Origin: Pseudoxanthomonas mexicana
GTDB lineage: Bacteria > Pseudomonadota > Gammaproteobacteria > Xanthomonadales > Xanthomonadaceae
Reading direction: 5' to 3'
Assembly: GCF_001556105.1 (NCBI RefSeq)
Contig: NZ_LSIF01000104.1
Span: forward strand, 7,501-50,178
DNA length: 42,678 nucleotides
Shown: positions 6,840-15,464 of the stretch, piece after piece
How positions within the stretch are numbered: the first letter of the stretch is position 1
How the letters are laid out: every line of letters begins with the position of its first letter
Notes under the pieces: generated by a model
Told to the model about the DNA's origin: nothing
The model's input: only the letters and a program-made list of their open reading frames with translations
Databases searched by the model: none
Made by a program: the position numbers and the translations under genes

Positions 6840-9182
6840 TCAGAACGTCATCTTCAACTCCGGCGCCAGCGCCTGCAGGCGCGTGCGGAACTCGGTCTTG
6901 ATGCGCTCCAGCGCGGCCTTGTTGTCGGCTTCGAAACGCAACACCAGGATCGGCGTGGTGTTGGATGCACGGACCAGGCCCCAACCGTCGTCCCAGTCCG
7001 CGCGCAGACCGTCGATCGTGGACAGGCGCGCACCCTCGAACTCGGCACCGTCCACGAAGCGCTCGACGATGGCGTGCGGCGTGCCGTCGACCACGTCCAC
7101 CTTGATTTCGGGCGTGGACACACCATTCGGCAGGTCGGCCAGCACCTCGGACGGGGTCTCGACCCGGTTGGCCAGGATCTCCAGCAGGCGGGCGGCCGAA
7201 TACAGGCCATCGTCGAACCCGTACCAGCGCTCCTGGAAGAAGAAATGGCCGCTCATTTCGCCGGCCAGTTCCGCGCCGCTCTCGCGCATCTTGGCCTTGA
7301 TCAGCGAATGACCGGTCTTCCACATCATCGGCGTGCCGCCATGGCGCAGCACCCACCCCTGCAGCTTCCCGGTGCACTTCACGTCGTAGATGATCAGCGC
7401 GCCCGGGTTGCGTTCCAGCACGTCGGCGGCGAACAGCATCAGCAGGCGATCGGGGAAGATGATCTCCCCTTCCTTGGTCACCACGCCCAGGCGATCGCCA
7501 TCCCCGTCGAAGGCCAGGCCGATGTCGGCGTCGAACCGCTTCACCGTCTGGATCAGGTCTTCCAGATTGTGCGGCTCGCTGGGGTCGGGGTGGTGGTTGG
7601 GGAAGGTGCCGTCGACCTCGCAGTAGAGCGGGATCACGTCCGCGCCGATCGCTTCCAGCAGCTGCGGCGCGATGTCGCCGGCGACGCCGTTGCCTGCGTC
7701 CACCACGATCTTCAGCGGGCGCTCCAGCTGCACGTCGTCGGCGATGCGCTGGATGTAGTCCGCCGTGATGTCGCGCTGCTGCAGGTCGCCCGGCATCGGC
7801 GCCTCGTACAGGCGGCGGTCGCGGATGCGCTCGTACAGGTCGGTGATCGCGTCGCCCGACAGGGTCTGCCCGCCGACCACGATCTTGAAGCCGTTGTAGT
7901 CCGGCGGGTTGTGGCTGCCGGTCACCGCCACGCAGCTGCCCGCGCGCAGGTGGTAGGCGCCGAAGTAGGCCACCGGCGTCGGCGCCAGGCCGATATCGAT
8001 GACATTGCGACCGGTCTTGCGCAGGCCTTCGATCAGCCCGCCCACCAGGTCCGGCCCGGACAGGCGGCCATCGCGGCCGACGACGATGTCGGTCAGGTCC
8101 TCGTCGCGCATCAGAGAGCCGATGGCCAGGCCGATCAGTTCGGCAACCTCGACACTCAGCGACTTCCCGACGATGCCGCGGATGTCGTAGGCGCGGAAAA
8201 TGCCCGGATCCACGTCGACGGCCTTGCCTTCGGACTGCCGGTAGCCACCCTGCCCTTCGCCTTCGGCGGTTGCCGCCGGGCGCGTGGCCGCGGCGGGAAG
8301 CGGCTCGCGCTGCAACGCCTCACCCAGGGTCGGTTCGTCCATGTCGTGCATCTCTGCTCCTTTCGATCCAAAACGTCCCACACGAACACCACCGCGCGCG
8401 ACCACCAGGGCCGCGATCGCCAGCCCGGCCAGCAAGGCCGCCACCACGAGTGCCGGAATCGCCCCCAGCCCCAGCGGGCCGGATTCGCTGTCCGGCGCCG
8501 CGGTCGCCACGCGCAGACCGGTCTTGCCGACCGCGTGGGCCATGCGCTCGGCACCGTCTTCAAGCCGGCTGTCGCCGCGCTGCTGGATCGAGTAGGCGCC
8601 CTGCCGCAACGCCAGGTAGCCACCGGCCGGCATCGCCACGCCATCGAAGCCTTCGGTCAGGTGTGCCAGCGGCACGCGTACGTACAACACGCCCTGCGGC
8701 ACCGCTGTCGCCATGCCGAACGAGGTCTGCTTGCCGTCCTTCACCACGCGGGTGGCCACCGCATTGCCCTGCATGCCGGCTTCCAGCAGCGCCAGCTTGC
8801 TGTATCCGAACGTGGCGGCATCGCCATAGGCGGCCTGCAAGGCGCCATCGAGGATCTCGACCTGCTCCACGCCGGTCCAGCCTTCGCGGACCGCCGCAAT
8901 GGCAGCTGCGGTGTCGTTCGCGGCCAAGGCCGCCTTGACCGGTGCGGACGCCAGTCGCTGTTCCAGCTGCTTGACCTGCGCCGCATGGCGGGCCTGCACA
9001 AGCTCGACGGCCTGGTCGCGTGCCCGCTCGATACCTTCCAGCTGGCCGGCATCGCGCCACTGGCGGACACCGCTCCACGCCAGCAGGACGGCCAGCAGGG
9101 CCAGCAGCACCGCCAGTTTCGGCAACGCGCTACGCAGGTCGCCCACGGGAATCCGCATGCGGTTCTCGCTCGTCGTATCCAT
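6840..9182 (-). CDS. algC: Membrane-anchored phosphomannomutase/phosphoglucomutase (long AlgC form)
   Basis: A 780-residue protein that interconverts hexose 1- and 6-phosphates for exopolysaccharide and LPS sugar synthesis. Residues about 22-38 and 238-262 are membrane spans flanking a roughly 200-residue presumably periplasmic domain; then a Pro/Ala-rich linker, and the mutase proper from about 325. The phosphoserine loop TGSHNPP (Ser 423), metal site DGDGD (559-563), sugar loop GEMSGH (641-646) and the C-terminal RASNTTP phosphate site are intact. I start at the ATG at 9182, preceded by AGGGGAC; an ATG at 9200 overlaps the dut stop (ATGA). An internal in-frame ATG at 8351 has a near-perfect Shine-Dalgarno and could give a 503-residue soluble enzyme. 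Last gene of the coaBC-dut operon. Confidence 0.93.
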   Translation of the reverse strand: MDTTSENRMRIPVGDLRSALPKLAVLLALLAVLLAWSGVRQWRDAGQLEGIERARDQAVELVQARHAAQVKQLEQRLASAPVKAALAANDTAAAIAAVREGWTGVEQVEILDGALQAAYGDAATFGYSKLALLEAGMQGNAVATRVVKDGKQTSFGMATAVPQGVLYVRVPLAHLTEGFDGVAMPAGGYLALRQGAYSIQQRGDSRLEDGAERMAHAVGKTGLRVATAAPDSESGPLGLGAIPALVVAALLAGLAIAALVVARGGVRVGRFGSKGAEMHDMDEPTLGEALQREPLPAAATRPAATAEGEGQGGYRQSEGKAVDVDPGIFRAYDIRGIVGKSLSVEVAELIGLAIGSLMRDEDLTDIVVGRDGRLSGPDLVGGLIEGLRKTGRNVIDIGLAPTPVAYFGAYHLRAGSCVAVTGSHNPPDYNGFKIVVGGQTLSGDAITDLYERIRDRRLYEAPMPGDLQQRDITADYIQRIADDVQLERPLKIVVDAGNGVAGDIAPQLLEAIGADVIPLYCEVDGTFPNHHPDPSEPHNLEDLIQTVKRFDADIGLAFDGDGDRLGVVTKEGEIIFPDRLLMLFAADVLERNPGALIIYDVKCTGKLQGWVLRHGGTPMMWKTGHSLIKAKMRESGAELAGEMSGHFFFQERWYGFDDGLYSAARLLEILANRVETPSEVLADLPNGVSTPEIKVDVVDGTPHAIVERFVDGAEFEGARLSTIDGLRADWDDGWGLVRASNTTPILVLRFEADNKAALERIKTEFRTRLQALAPELKMTF
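8349..8363 (-). promoter_or_regulatory. Internal ribosome binding site and in-frame ATG within the mutase gene
   Basis: On the minus strand AAAGGAGCAGAG precedes ATG (8351-8349), codon 278 of the long frame. AAAGGAG is at ideal distance and is the best Shine-Dalgarno in this operon. It lies just after the second membrane span and before the linker, so initiation here would give a soluble 503-residue mutase. It also encodes Lys-Gly-Ala-Glu, so chance is possible. Confidence 0.5.
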
Positions 9183-9196
9183 TGGTTTGTCCCCTG

Positions 9197-9661
9197 TCAT
9201 CGCACGCCGGTGTGGCCAAAGCCACCCGTCCCCCGTGCGCTGTCGGCGAAAGTATCCACCACTTGCAGGCTCACGCGCACGACCGGCAGCACCATCACCT
9301 GGGCGATACGGTCGCCCGGCTGGATGGTGAAGGCCTCGTGCCCGCGGTTCCACACGCTGATCAGCAGCGGCCCCTGGTAGTCGGCGTCGATCAGGCCGGT
9401 GCCGTTGCCCAGCACGATGCCGTGGCGATGGCCCAGCCCGGAGCGCGGCAGCACCACCGCGCACAGCTGCGGGTCGCCCAGGTGCAGCGCGATGCCGCTG
9501 GGCACCAGCGCCGCGTCGCCGGGCTCCAGCACGAGCGGCGCATCCAGGGCGGCGCGCAGGTCCATGCCCGCGCTCGCCTCGGTGGCGTAGGCCGGCATCG
9601 GCCACTCATCGCCAAACCGGGGATCCAGCAGCTTCACTTCCACCGCGCGCTCTGCGCTCAT
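9197..9661 (-). CDS. dut: dUTP diphosphatase
   Basis: A 154-residue trimeric dUTPase, which hydrolyses dUTP to dUMP to keep uracil out of DNA and supply thymidylate synthesis. The five family motifs are present: AGMDLRAA (1), PRSGLG (2), [11 protein letters not shown] with the catalytic Asp (3), PGDRIAQ (4) and the C-terminal RGTGGFG that closes over the active site (5). Its ATG overlaps the coaBC stop as ATGA, and its own stop overlaps a possible upstream ATG of the mutase gene, so the three genes are tightly coupled. Confidence 0.97.
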   Translation of the reverse strand: MSAERAVEVKLLDPRFGDEWPMPAYATEASAGMDLRAALDAPLVLEPGDAALVPSGIALHLGDPQLCAVVLPRSGLGHRHGIVLGNGTGLIDADYQGPLLISVWNRGHEAFTIQPGDRIAQVMVLPVVRVSLQVVDTFADSARGTGGFGHTGVR

Positions 9662-10887
9662 GCGTCCAGTCGCTCCACGATCAGGTCGATCAGCTCATCC
9701 GCCAGCTGCGTCTTCGGTGCGGACGCGAAGCTGCGCTCGCCGTCCTTCCAGTACGCGGTCATGGCATTGCTGTCGCTTTCGAAACCGCCATCGGCGATGC
9801 CCACGCGGTTGGCCACGATCATGTCCAGCCGCTTGGCGTCCAGCTTCTTGCGCGCGTACTCGGCCACGTTGTTGGTCTCGGCGGCGAAACCGACCACCAG
9901 CTTCAGCGCCTGCGTCTGCGCGGCGACCTCGGCCAGGATGTCCGGCGTGCGCATCAGGTCGAGCGCCAGCGACTCGCTGGACTTCTTGATCTTGTTGGCG
10001 GCCGGCTCGCGTGGCGTGTAGTCCGCGACGGCAGCGGCTCCGATGTAGATGTCGGCCGGCAGCGCGGCGAACACCGCCTGGTGCATCTGCGCGGCGGACC
10101 GCACGTCCACGCGGCTCACGCCGGCCGGCGTGGCCAGGTGTACCGGACCGGCCACCAGCGTGACTCGCGCACCGCGCTTCGCGGCGCTGGCGGCCACGGC
10201 GAAGCCCATCTTCCCGCTGCTTCGGTTGCCCAGGTAGCGCACGGGATCCAGGTCTTCGTAGGTCGGCCCGGCGCTGACCACGATCTTCAATCCGGCAAGA
10301 TCCTGCGGTCCCGTCGGCGCCACGGCGGCCTGGCCCGCCAGTGCGGCGACGATCTCATCCGGCTCGGCCAGCCGGCCGGGACCGGACTCGCCCTCGGCGA
10401 GCGGCCCGTCGTTCGGGCCGACCACGTGTACATCGCGGCCGCGCAGCGTGGCCAGGTTGGCCTGCGTGACGGGGTGCTGCCACATGCGGTGGTTCATCGC
10501 CGGCGCGATCGTGATCGGTGCGGTGGTCGCCAGGCAGAGCGTGGTCACCAGGTCGTCGGCCAGGCCGTGCGCCAGCCGCGCCATCAGGTCGGCGGTCGCC
10601 GGCGCGACGATCACCCGGTCGGCCCAGCGCGCCAGCTCGATATGGCCCATCGCCTGTTCGGCGGCGCTATCCCACAACGTGATCCGTGTGGGCTGCCCGG
10701 ACAGGGCCTGGAAACTCAACGGGGTCACGAACTGCTGAGCGCCCGCCGTCATGGCGACCTGCACCTCCGCACCCGCGTCGCGCAAGCGGCGCACCAGCTC
10801 GAGCGCCTTGTAGGCGGCGATCCCGCCTCCCACGCACAGCAGCAGGCGTTGCCCCGCGAGACCCTGCGTCTTGTCCGATCCACTCAC
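9658..10887 (-). CDS. coaBC: Bifunctional phosphopantothenoylcysteine decarboxylase/synthetase
   Basis: A 409-residue coenzyme A biosynthesis protein. The N-terminal CoaC flavoprotein half (residues about 13-185) has GGGIAAYK, the catalytic His region [10 protein letters not shown], and PAMNHRMW with the substrate-binding Asn. The C-terminal CoaB half has [14 protein letters not shown], the dimer-loop [16 protein letters not shown] and KIKK, consistent with CTP-dependent joining of cysteine to phosphopantothenate. Length is typical. It is the first gene of a coaBC-dut-mutase operon and is divergent from radC with about 96 bases between them. Confidence 0.97.
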   Translation of the reverse strand: MSGSDKTQGLAGQRLLLCVGGGIAAYKALELVRRLRDAGAEVQVAMTAGAQQFVTPLSFQALSGQPTRITLWDSAAEQAMGHIELARWADRVIVAPATADLMARLAHGLADDLVTTLCLATTAPITIAPAMNHRMWQHPVTQANLATLRGRDVHVVGPNDGPLAEGESGPGRLAEPDEIVAALAGQAAVAPTGPQDLAGLKIVVSAGPTYEDLDPVRYLGNRSSGKMGFAVAASAAKRGARVTLVAGPVHLATPAGVSRVDVRSAAQMHQAVFAALPADIYIGAAAVADYTPREPAANKIKKSSESLALDLMRTPDILAEVAAQTQALKLVVGFAAETNNVAEYARKKLDAKRLDMIVANRVGIADGGFESDSNAMTAYWKDGERSFASAPKTQLADELIDLIVERLDA

Positions 10888-10983
10888 GTCGGCCCATTCC
10901 TACGTCGATACCGGCGATTAGCTTACCCGAACGCCCCGTGAGGCCCGATGCACGCGCAGGCGGTCCCGGCCGACGATGGGGCC

Positions 10984-11643
10984 ATGCATATCCGCGACTG
11001 GCCCCTCGACGAACGACCCCCCCGCGGGCCCGCCAGCCTCAGCGACGCCGAGCTGCTCGCCATCTTCCTCGGCTCCGGCCTGCGCGGGCGGGATGCCGTC
11101 GCCACCGCCCGCGAACTGCTTGCCCAGCACGGTCCGTTGCGCGCCCTGCTGGAACGTCCGGCAGCCGAGCTCATCGACCTCCCTGGCCTGGGGCCGGCCC
11201 GGGCCTGCGCCCTCGGCGCTGCACTGGAACTCGGTACCCGCCTGCTGCACGCCTCGCTGGCGCGCGGCGACGCCATCGGCGACCCGGATGCGGCGGGCCG
11301 CTACTTCGCCCAGCGACTGCGGGGGCGGCCCCACGAAGTGTTCGCCGCCCTGTTCCTCGATACCCGGCATCGCGTGCTGGCCTTCGAGGAGCTGTTCCAG
11401 GGCTCCGTGGACAGCGCGGAGGTGCACCCGCGCGAAGTGGCGCGGCGCGCGCTGGCCCTGAACGCCACGGCGCTGATCGTGGGCCACAACCACCCGTCCG
11501 GGTGCGCGGAGCCTTCCGCCGCGGACCGGGCGGTGACCCAGCGGCTGAAGCAGGCACTCGCGCTGGTGGACGTGCGCCTGCTCGATCATTTCGTCGTCGG
11601 CGACGGGCCACCGCAATCGATGGCGGCGCGCGGCTGGGTCTGA
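10984..11643 (+). CDS. radC: RadC-family JAB1/MPN protein
   Basis: A 219-residue protein with an N-terminal [13 protein letters not shown] segment, a helix-hairpin-helix ([14 protein letters not shown]) and a C-terminal JAB1/MPN metalloprotease-like domain. The zinc motif is intact: HNHPSG followed by EPSAAD, plus the upstream Glu in the VHPRE region. Despite the name, a DNA-repair role for RadC is not established. I start at the ATG at 10984 because family members begin at this point and GGGG lies just upstream; an ATG at 10948 would add twelve unconserved residues. The radC/coaBC divergent pair is conserved widely. Confidence 0.93.
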   Translation: MHIRDWPLDERPPRGPASLSDAELLAIFLGSGLRGRDAVATARELLAQHGPLRALLERPAAELIDLPGLGPARACALGAALELGTRLLHASLARGDAIGDPDAAGRYFAQRLRGRPHEVFAALFLDTRHRVLAFEELFQGSVDSAEVHPREVARRALALNATALIVGHNHPSGCAEPSAADRAVTQRLKQALALVDVRLLDHFVVGDGPPQSMAARGWV

Positions 11644-11706
11644 GCGACCGGGCCGGGATGCGCTCTCGCTGAACCGCGCCGATCCCACGCGGAGACCGGG
11701 AAAACC

Positions 11707-11712
11707 TAGAAT
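11707..11712 (+). promoter_or_regulatory. Possible -10 element of argS
   Basis: TAGAAT at 11707-11712 is a good -10 match, 32 bases before the argS GTG, but no recognisable -35 lies 16-18 bases upstream. Confidence 0.3.
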
Positions 11713-11743
11713 AGGCGGTTCCCACGCAACACGACGGTCCTCC

Positions 11744-13432
11744 GTGAAAGCTTCCCTCCGTGCCTTGATCGCCCAGGGCATCGACGCCCTGCGCTCCGCC
11801 GGCACCCTGCCGGCCGATACCGCCACGCCGGATTTCGTGGTCGAGCGACCCAAGACCCGCGAGCACGGCGACTTCGCCACCAATGCCGCTATGCAGCTGG
11901 CCAAGGCCGCGCGCAGCAATCCGCGCGCGATCGCGACGGCGCTGGTCGCGGCCCTGCCGGCCAGCGACGACGTGGCCAAGGTCGAGATCGCCGGTCCCGG
12001 CTTCATCAACTTCCATCTCAGCCCCGGCGCCTACCAGCGCGAAGTGGCGGCGGCGCTGGCGCAGGGCGAGGCGTACGGCCGCAACGACAGCGGCAAAGGA
12101 CGCACCGTTGGCGTGGAATACGTGTCGGCCAACCCGACCGGTCCGCTGCACGTCGGCCATGGCCGCGCCGGCGCCATCGGCGATTGCATCGCGCGCGTAC
12201 TGGCCGCCAACGGCTGGAACGCAAAGCGCGAGTTCTACTACAACGACGCCGGCGTGCAGATCGACAACCTGGCCAAGTCGACGCAGGCACGCGCACTCGG
12301 CCTGACACCGGACGGCGAAGGCTGGCCCGAGGACGGCTACCGCGGCGACTACATCGCCGACGTGGCGCAGGCCTACCTCAACGGCGATTCGGTCGAGGTC
12401 GAGGGCCACGTGGTCACCGGCGAAAAGGATCCGCAGGATCTCGACGCCATCCGCCGCTTCGCCGTGGCCTACCTGCGCCGCGAGCAGAACCTGGACCTGG
12501 CCGCGTTCGGCGTGTCGTTCGACCGCTACTTCCTGGAAAGCTCGCTGTACGCCGACGCCAAGGTAGAGGAAACCGTGCGCAAGCTGGTCGCCTCCGGCCA
12601 TACCTACGAGGAAGGCGGCGCGCTGTGGCTGAAGTCCACCGACTTCGGCGACGACAAGGACCGCGTCATGCGCAAGTCCGACGGCAGCTACACCTATTTC
12701 GTGCCGGACGTGGCCTACCACCTGAGCAAGTGGCAGCGCGGCTACGAACGCGCCATCACCGAACTCGGCGCCGACCACCACGGCTCGCTGGCCCGCGTGA
12801 AGGCTGGCCTGCAGGCGCTGGGCGAAGGCATCCCGCAGGGATATCCGGAATACGTGCTGCACCAGATGGTCACGGTGATGCGCGGCGGCGAGGAAGTGAA
12901 GCTCTCCAAGCGTGCCGGCAGTTATTTCACCTTGCGCGACCTGGTGGAGGAAACCAGCGCCGACGCGACGCGCTGGTTCCTGATCGCGCGCAAGCCGGAC
13001 TCGCAGCTGACCTTCGACATCGACCTGGCCCGCCAACAGAGTAACGACAACCCGGTGTTCTACGTGCAGTACGCGCATGCCCGCATCTGCAGCTTGCTGC
13101 GCCAGGCCGGCGAAAAGGGCTACGCCTACGACCAGGCGAACGGCCTGGCGAACCTGGCCACGCTCGACGACGACACCTCGCTGCAGCTGATGGTGGAACT
13201 GTCGCGCTATCCGGAAGTGGTGGAAGCCGCCGGCGAGTCGCTGGAGCCGCACGTCGTGGCGCACTACCTGCGCGAGTTGGCCTATGCTTTCCATACGTGG
13301 TACGCCGGCACGCCGGTGTTGATCGACGACGCGGCGGCGCGCGATGCGCGACTGGCGCTGGCCTTGGCGGTCCGCCAAGCGCTGGCGAATGGACTGGACC
13401 TGTTGGGCGTCAGCGCGCCCGAGAAGATGTGA
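11744..13432 (+). CDS. argS: Arginyl-tRNA synthetase
   Basis: A 562-residue class I synthetase that charges tRNA-Arg. It starts with GTG at 11744. The N-terminal Add1 domain carries [11 protein letters not shown], the HIGH-type signature is [16 protein letters not shown] (HVGH at 136-139), and the second signature is represented by KLSKRAG. The C-terminal anticodon-binding domain (DALRB type) includes [14 protein letters not shown] and [12 protein letters not shown]. The length is usual for ArgS. The SPOR-domain gene begins 14 bases after its stop; argS followed by an FtsN-like gene is a common gammaproteobacterial arrangement. Confidence 0.98.
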   Translation: MKASLRALIAQGIDALRSAGTLPADTATPDFVVERPKTREHGDFATNAAMQLAKAARSNPRAIATALVAALPASDDVAKVEIAGPGFINFHLSPGAYQREVAAALAQGEAYGRNDSGKGRTVGVEYVSANPTGPLHVGHGRAGAIGDCIARVLAANGWNAKREFYYNDAGVQIDNLAKSTQARALGLTPDGEGWPEDGYRGDYIADVAQAYLNGDSVEVEGHVVTGEKDPQDLDAIRRFAVAYLRREQNLDLAAFGVSFDRYFLESSLYADAKVEETVRKLVASGHTYEEGGALWLKSTDFGDDKDRVMRKSDGSYTYFVPDVAYHLSKWQRGYERAITELGADHHGSLARVKAGLQALGEGIPQGYPEYVLHQMVTVMRGGEEVKLSKRAGSYFTLRDLVEETSADATRWFLIARKPDSQLTFDIDLARQQSNDNPVFYVQYAHARICSLLRQAGEKGYAYDQANGLANLATLDDDTSLQLMVELSRYPEVVEAAGESLEPHVVAHYLRELAYAFHTWYAGTPVLIDDAAARDARLALALAVRQALANGLDLLGVSAPEKM

Positions 13433-13446
13433 GCGGAGAGCAGTAG

Positions 13447-14250
13447 ATGGCAGCAAGGCGCGGCAAGAACCAGGCCACCCGTAACTCCGGTCATGCCACC
13501 CCTCCCTGGGTGTGGCTGATCCTCGGCCTGCTGGTCGGCCTGGCGGTGTATTTCATCGTGCCCGGCCTCGGCAAGCAGGACGGCGACGGCTTCTTCCGCC
13601 CGCAGCCGAACCCGGATGCACAGCCCGCGCCGATCGACAGCGCCGACGTCGAATCGGTCGTGCCCGACGCGCCTGCCGCCGACACGCCTGCCACGGCCGC
13701 GACGACGGATGAGGCCGCCGCGAAGGAAACGCAGTACGACTTCTACACCCTGCTGCCAGGCAAGGAAGTCCAGATGTCCGATGCCGAACTCGCCGCCAGC
13801 GCGCGCGAGGAAGACACCCGCAAGGCGCGTGCGGCATTGAACGGCCAGGCGACGACACCGGTCGCCACATCGCCGACCGCCGGCACCGTACCGACGCAAC
13901 CGGCCCAGCCGACGCCGATCAACGAAACCGAACCCGCACGTGCCACTGAAGCACCGCGCACGGCGGATGCGACGGCAACGCCAAAGCCCGCCACGACCGT
14001 GGCCAGCGCCGGAACCGGCGCGCGCTACATCCTGCAGGCAGGCGCCTTCGGTGCCTCTGGCGATGCCGAAGCGACGAAGGCCAAGATCGCCATGCTCGGC
14101 CTCAGCGCCCGCGTCGAGTCGGCGCAGATCAATGGCAAGACCGTTTACCGCGTGCGCATGGGGCCGTACGGCACGGCCAGCGAGCTGGCCGAAGCGAAGC
14201 AGAAGCTCGCCAGCGGTGGCCTGCCGGCGATGGCGGTGAAAGCGCAGTGA
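13447..14250 (+). CDS. FtsN-like SPOR-domain cell-division protein
   Basis: A 267-residue bitopic membrane protein. A basic cytoplasmic head (MAARRGKNQ) leads into one span (WVWLILGLLVGLAVYFIVPG), a long low-complexity Ala/Thr/Pro-rich periplasmic linker, and a C-terminal SPOR domain of about 75 residues beginning YILQAGAFG and ending near MAVKAQ. SPOR domains bind denuded septal glycan, so a role in divisome localisation is likely. The argS-proximal location, topology and length all match FtsN-like proteins, though the essential FtsN helix cannot be recognised by eye. Its last four bases overlap the next gene (GTGA). Confidence 0.85.
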   Translation: MAARRGKNQATRNSGHATPPWVWLILGLLVGLAVYFIVPGLGKQDGDGFFRPQPNPDAQPAPIDSADVESVVPDAPAADTPATAATTDEAAAKETQYDFYTLLPGKEVQMSDAELAASAREEDTRKARAALNGQATTPVATSPTAGTVPTQPAQPTPINETEPARATEAPRTADATATPKPATTVASAGTGARYILQAGAFGASGDAEATKAKIAMLGLSARVESAQINGKTVYRVRMGPYGTASELAEAKQKLASGGLPAMAVKAQ

Positions 14251-14669
14251 GCGCCACCCGGCCGCCATGGCAGCGCCTGGTGATAGCGACGGCGGCGGCG
14301 ATGGTGTCGCTGCTTATCGCGTCATGGCTGGTCGGGCACGTCCTGCCCGCGGCCTGGCAGGAGGTGGTACAGACCCGCTGGGGATTCCTCACGCCGGTCA
14401 GCTACATCGTCACGGCCGCCTGCATGGGATTGGGCGGCGCACTGGCCGGCCATCGCTTCCTGATCGTCGCCGTCGGCCTGACGCTGGCCGTGTGGGCCGC
14501 GACGCTGTCGGTGCTGGCCGGCATCGCCGGCGCGGCCTCGGACATCGCCTACCCGCTCGGTTACCTGCTGCGCACCAACGCGCTCAGCGCGACGCTCTCC
14601 GTGGTGGCCGCCGCACTCGGCACGTGGCTCGGCGCGCTCTGGTACGCGCGTCGCGCAGCGCGGCGCTGA
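14247..14669 (+). CDS. Small four-span membrane protein
   Basis: A 140-residue integral membrane protein of unknown function. Four hydrophobic stretches are visible, about residues 10-32, 48-66, 70-92 and 110-133, separated by short loops, with basic residues at both ends (RPPWQR and the C-terminal ARRAARR). The GTG start overlaps the stop of the SPOR gene by four bases, so it is almost certainly cotranslated with it. No enzymatic motif is visible. Its coupling to an FtsN-like protein hints at an envelope role but this is only inference. Confidence 0.7.
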   Translation: MSATRPPWQRLVIATAAAMVSLLIASWLVGHVLPAAWQEVVQTRWGFLTPVSYIVTAACMGLGGALAGHRFLIVAVGLTLAVWAATLSVLAGIAGAASDIAYPLGYLLRTNALSATLSVVAAALGTWLGALWYARRAARR

Positions 14670-14702
14670 CCGCATTCCGTTGTCCTCGCCCAAGGAACTC
14701 CC

Positions 14703-15452
14703 ATGAGCCGCACCGCCCTCATCACCGGCGCCACCTCCGGCTTCGGCGCTGCTGCCGTCCGTCGTTTCGCGGCCGCCGGTTGGCGCGTGATCGCCACCGG
14801 ACGCCGCGCCGATCGCCTGCAGGCGCTGGTGGATGACGTCGGTGCCGACAAGGTGCATGCCGTCGCTTTCGACATCCGCGACGACGCCGCGATGGACGCC
14901 GCCCTCGCCGCTCTGCCGGAAGGCTTCCGCGACATCGACCTGCTGGTGAACAACGCCGGCCTCGCGCAGGGCACGCTGCCCGCGCAAACGGCGTTGCTGT
15001 CGGACTGGCGCACGATGATCGACACCAACATCACCGCCCTGGTCACGCTGACGCACCGCCTGCTACCGGCGCTGGTCGCACGCAAGGGCGCCATCATCAA
15101 CATCAGTTCGGTCGCCGGCGTGTATCCGTACCCCGGCGGCAATGCCTACGGCGGCAGCAAGGCCTTCGTCAGCCAGTTCTCGTTGGGCTTGCGCAGCGAC
15201 CTGCACGGCACCGGCGTGCGCGTGACCACGATCGAGCCCGGCATGGCCGAAACCGAATTCACCCTGGTGCGCACGCACGGCGACCAGGCCGCGTCCGACA
15301 AGCTCTACACCGGTGCGAATCCGATGACGGCCGACGACATCGCCGAGTCGATCTTCTACGTCGCCACGCTGCCGCCGCACCTCAACATCAACCGACTGGA
15401 AATCATGCCGGTGACGCAGTCGTTCGCGGGATTCCAGGTCGCGCGCGACTGA
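14703..15452 (+). CDS. YdfG-like short-chain dehydrogenase
   Basis: A 249-residue classical SDR. The NADP-binding glycine motif GATSGFG (residues 9-15), the NNAG motif (83-86), the catalytic Ser region (134-136) and the YxxxK pair (Tyr149, Lys153) are intact, and an Arg pair follows the second strand (TGRRADR), typical of NADP preference. The C-terminal NINRLEIMPVTQSFAGF resembles YdfG, the NADP-dependent 3-hydroxy acid (L-allo-threonine/serine) dehydrogenase. Substrate assignment is by resemblance only. It is convergent with speA, 12 bases apart. Confidence 0.88.
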   Translation: MSRTALITGATSGFGAAAVRRFAAAGWRVIATGRRADRLQALVDDVGADKVHAVAFDIRDDAAMDAALAALPEGFRDIDLLVNNAGLAQGTLPAQTALLSDWRTMIDTNITALVTLTHRLLPALVARKGAIINISSVAGVYPYPGGNAYGGSKAFVSQFSLGLRSDLHGTGVRVTTIEPGMAETEFTLVRTHGDQAASDKLYTGANPMTADDIAESIFYVATLPPHLNINRLEIMPVTQSFAGFQVARD

Positions 15453-15464
15453 CGCGCGCGCCGA

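Noticed and set aside
7074..9380. A 768-codon plus-strand frame opposite the mutase gene
   Set aside because: Antisense shadow of the phosphomannomutase and dut genes; no domain, no ribosome site.
9183..9605. N-terminal extension of the mutase frame into dut
   Set aside because: The added residues are a frame-shifted copy of dut, and a good ribosome site precedes the ATG at 9182.
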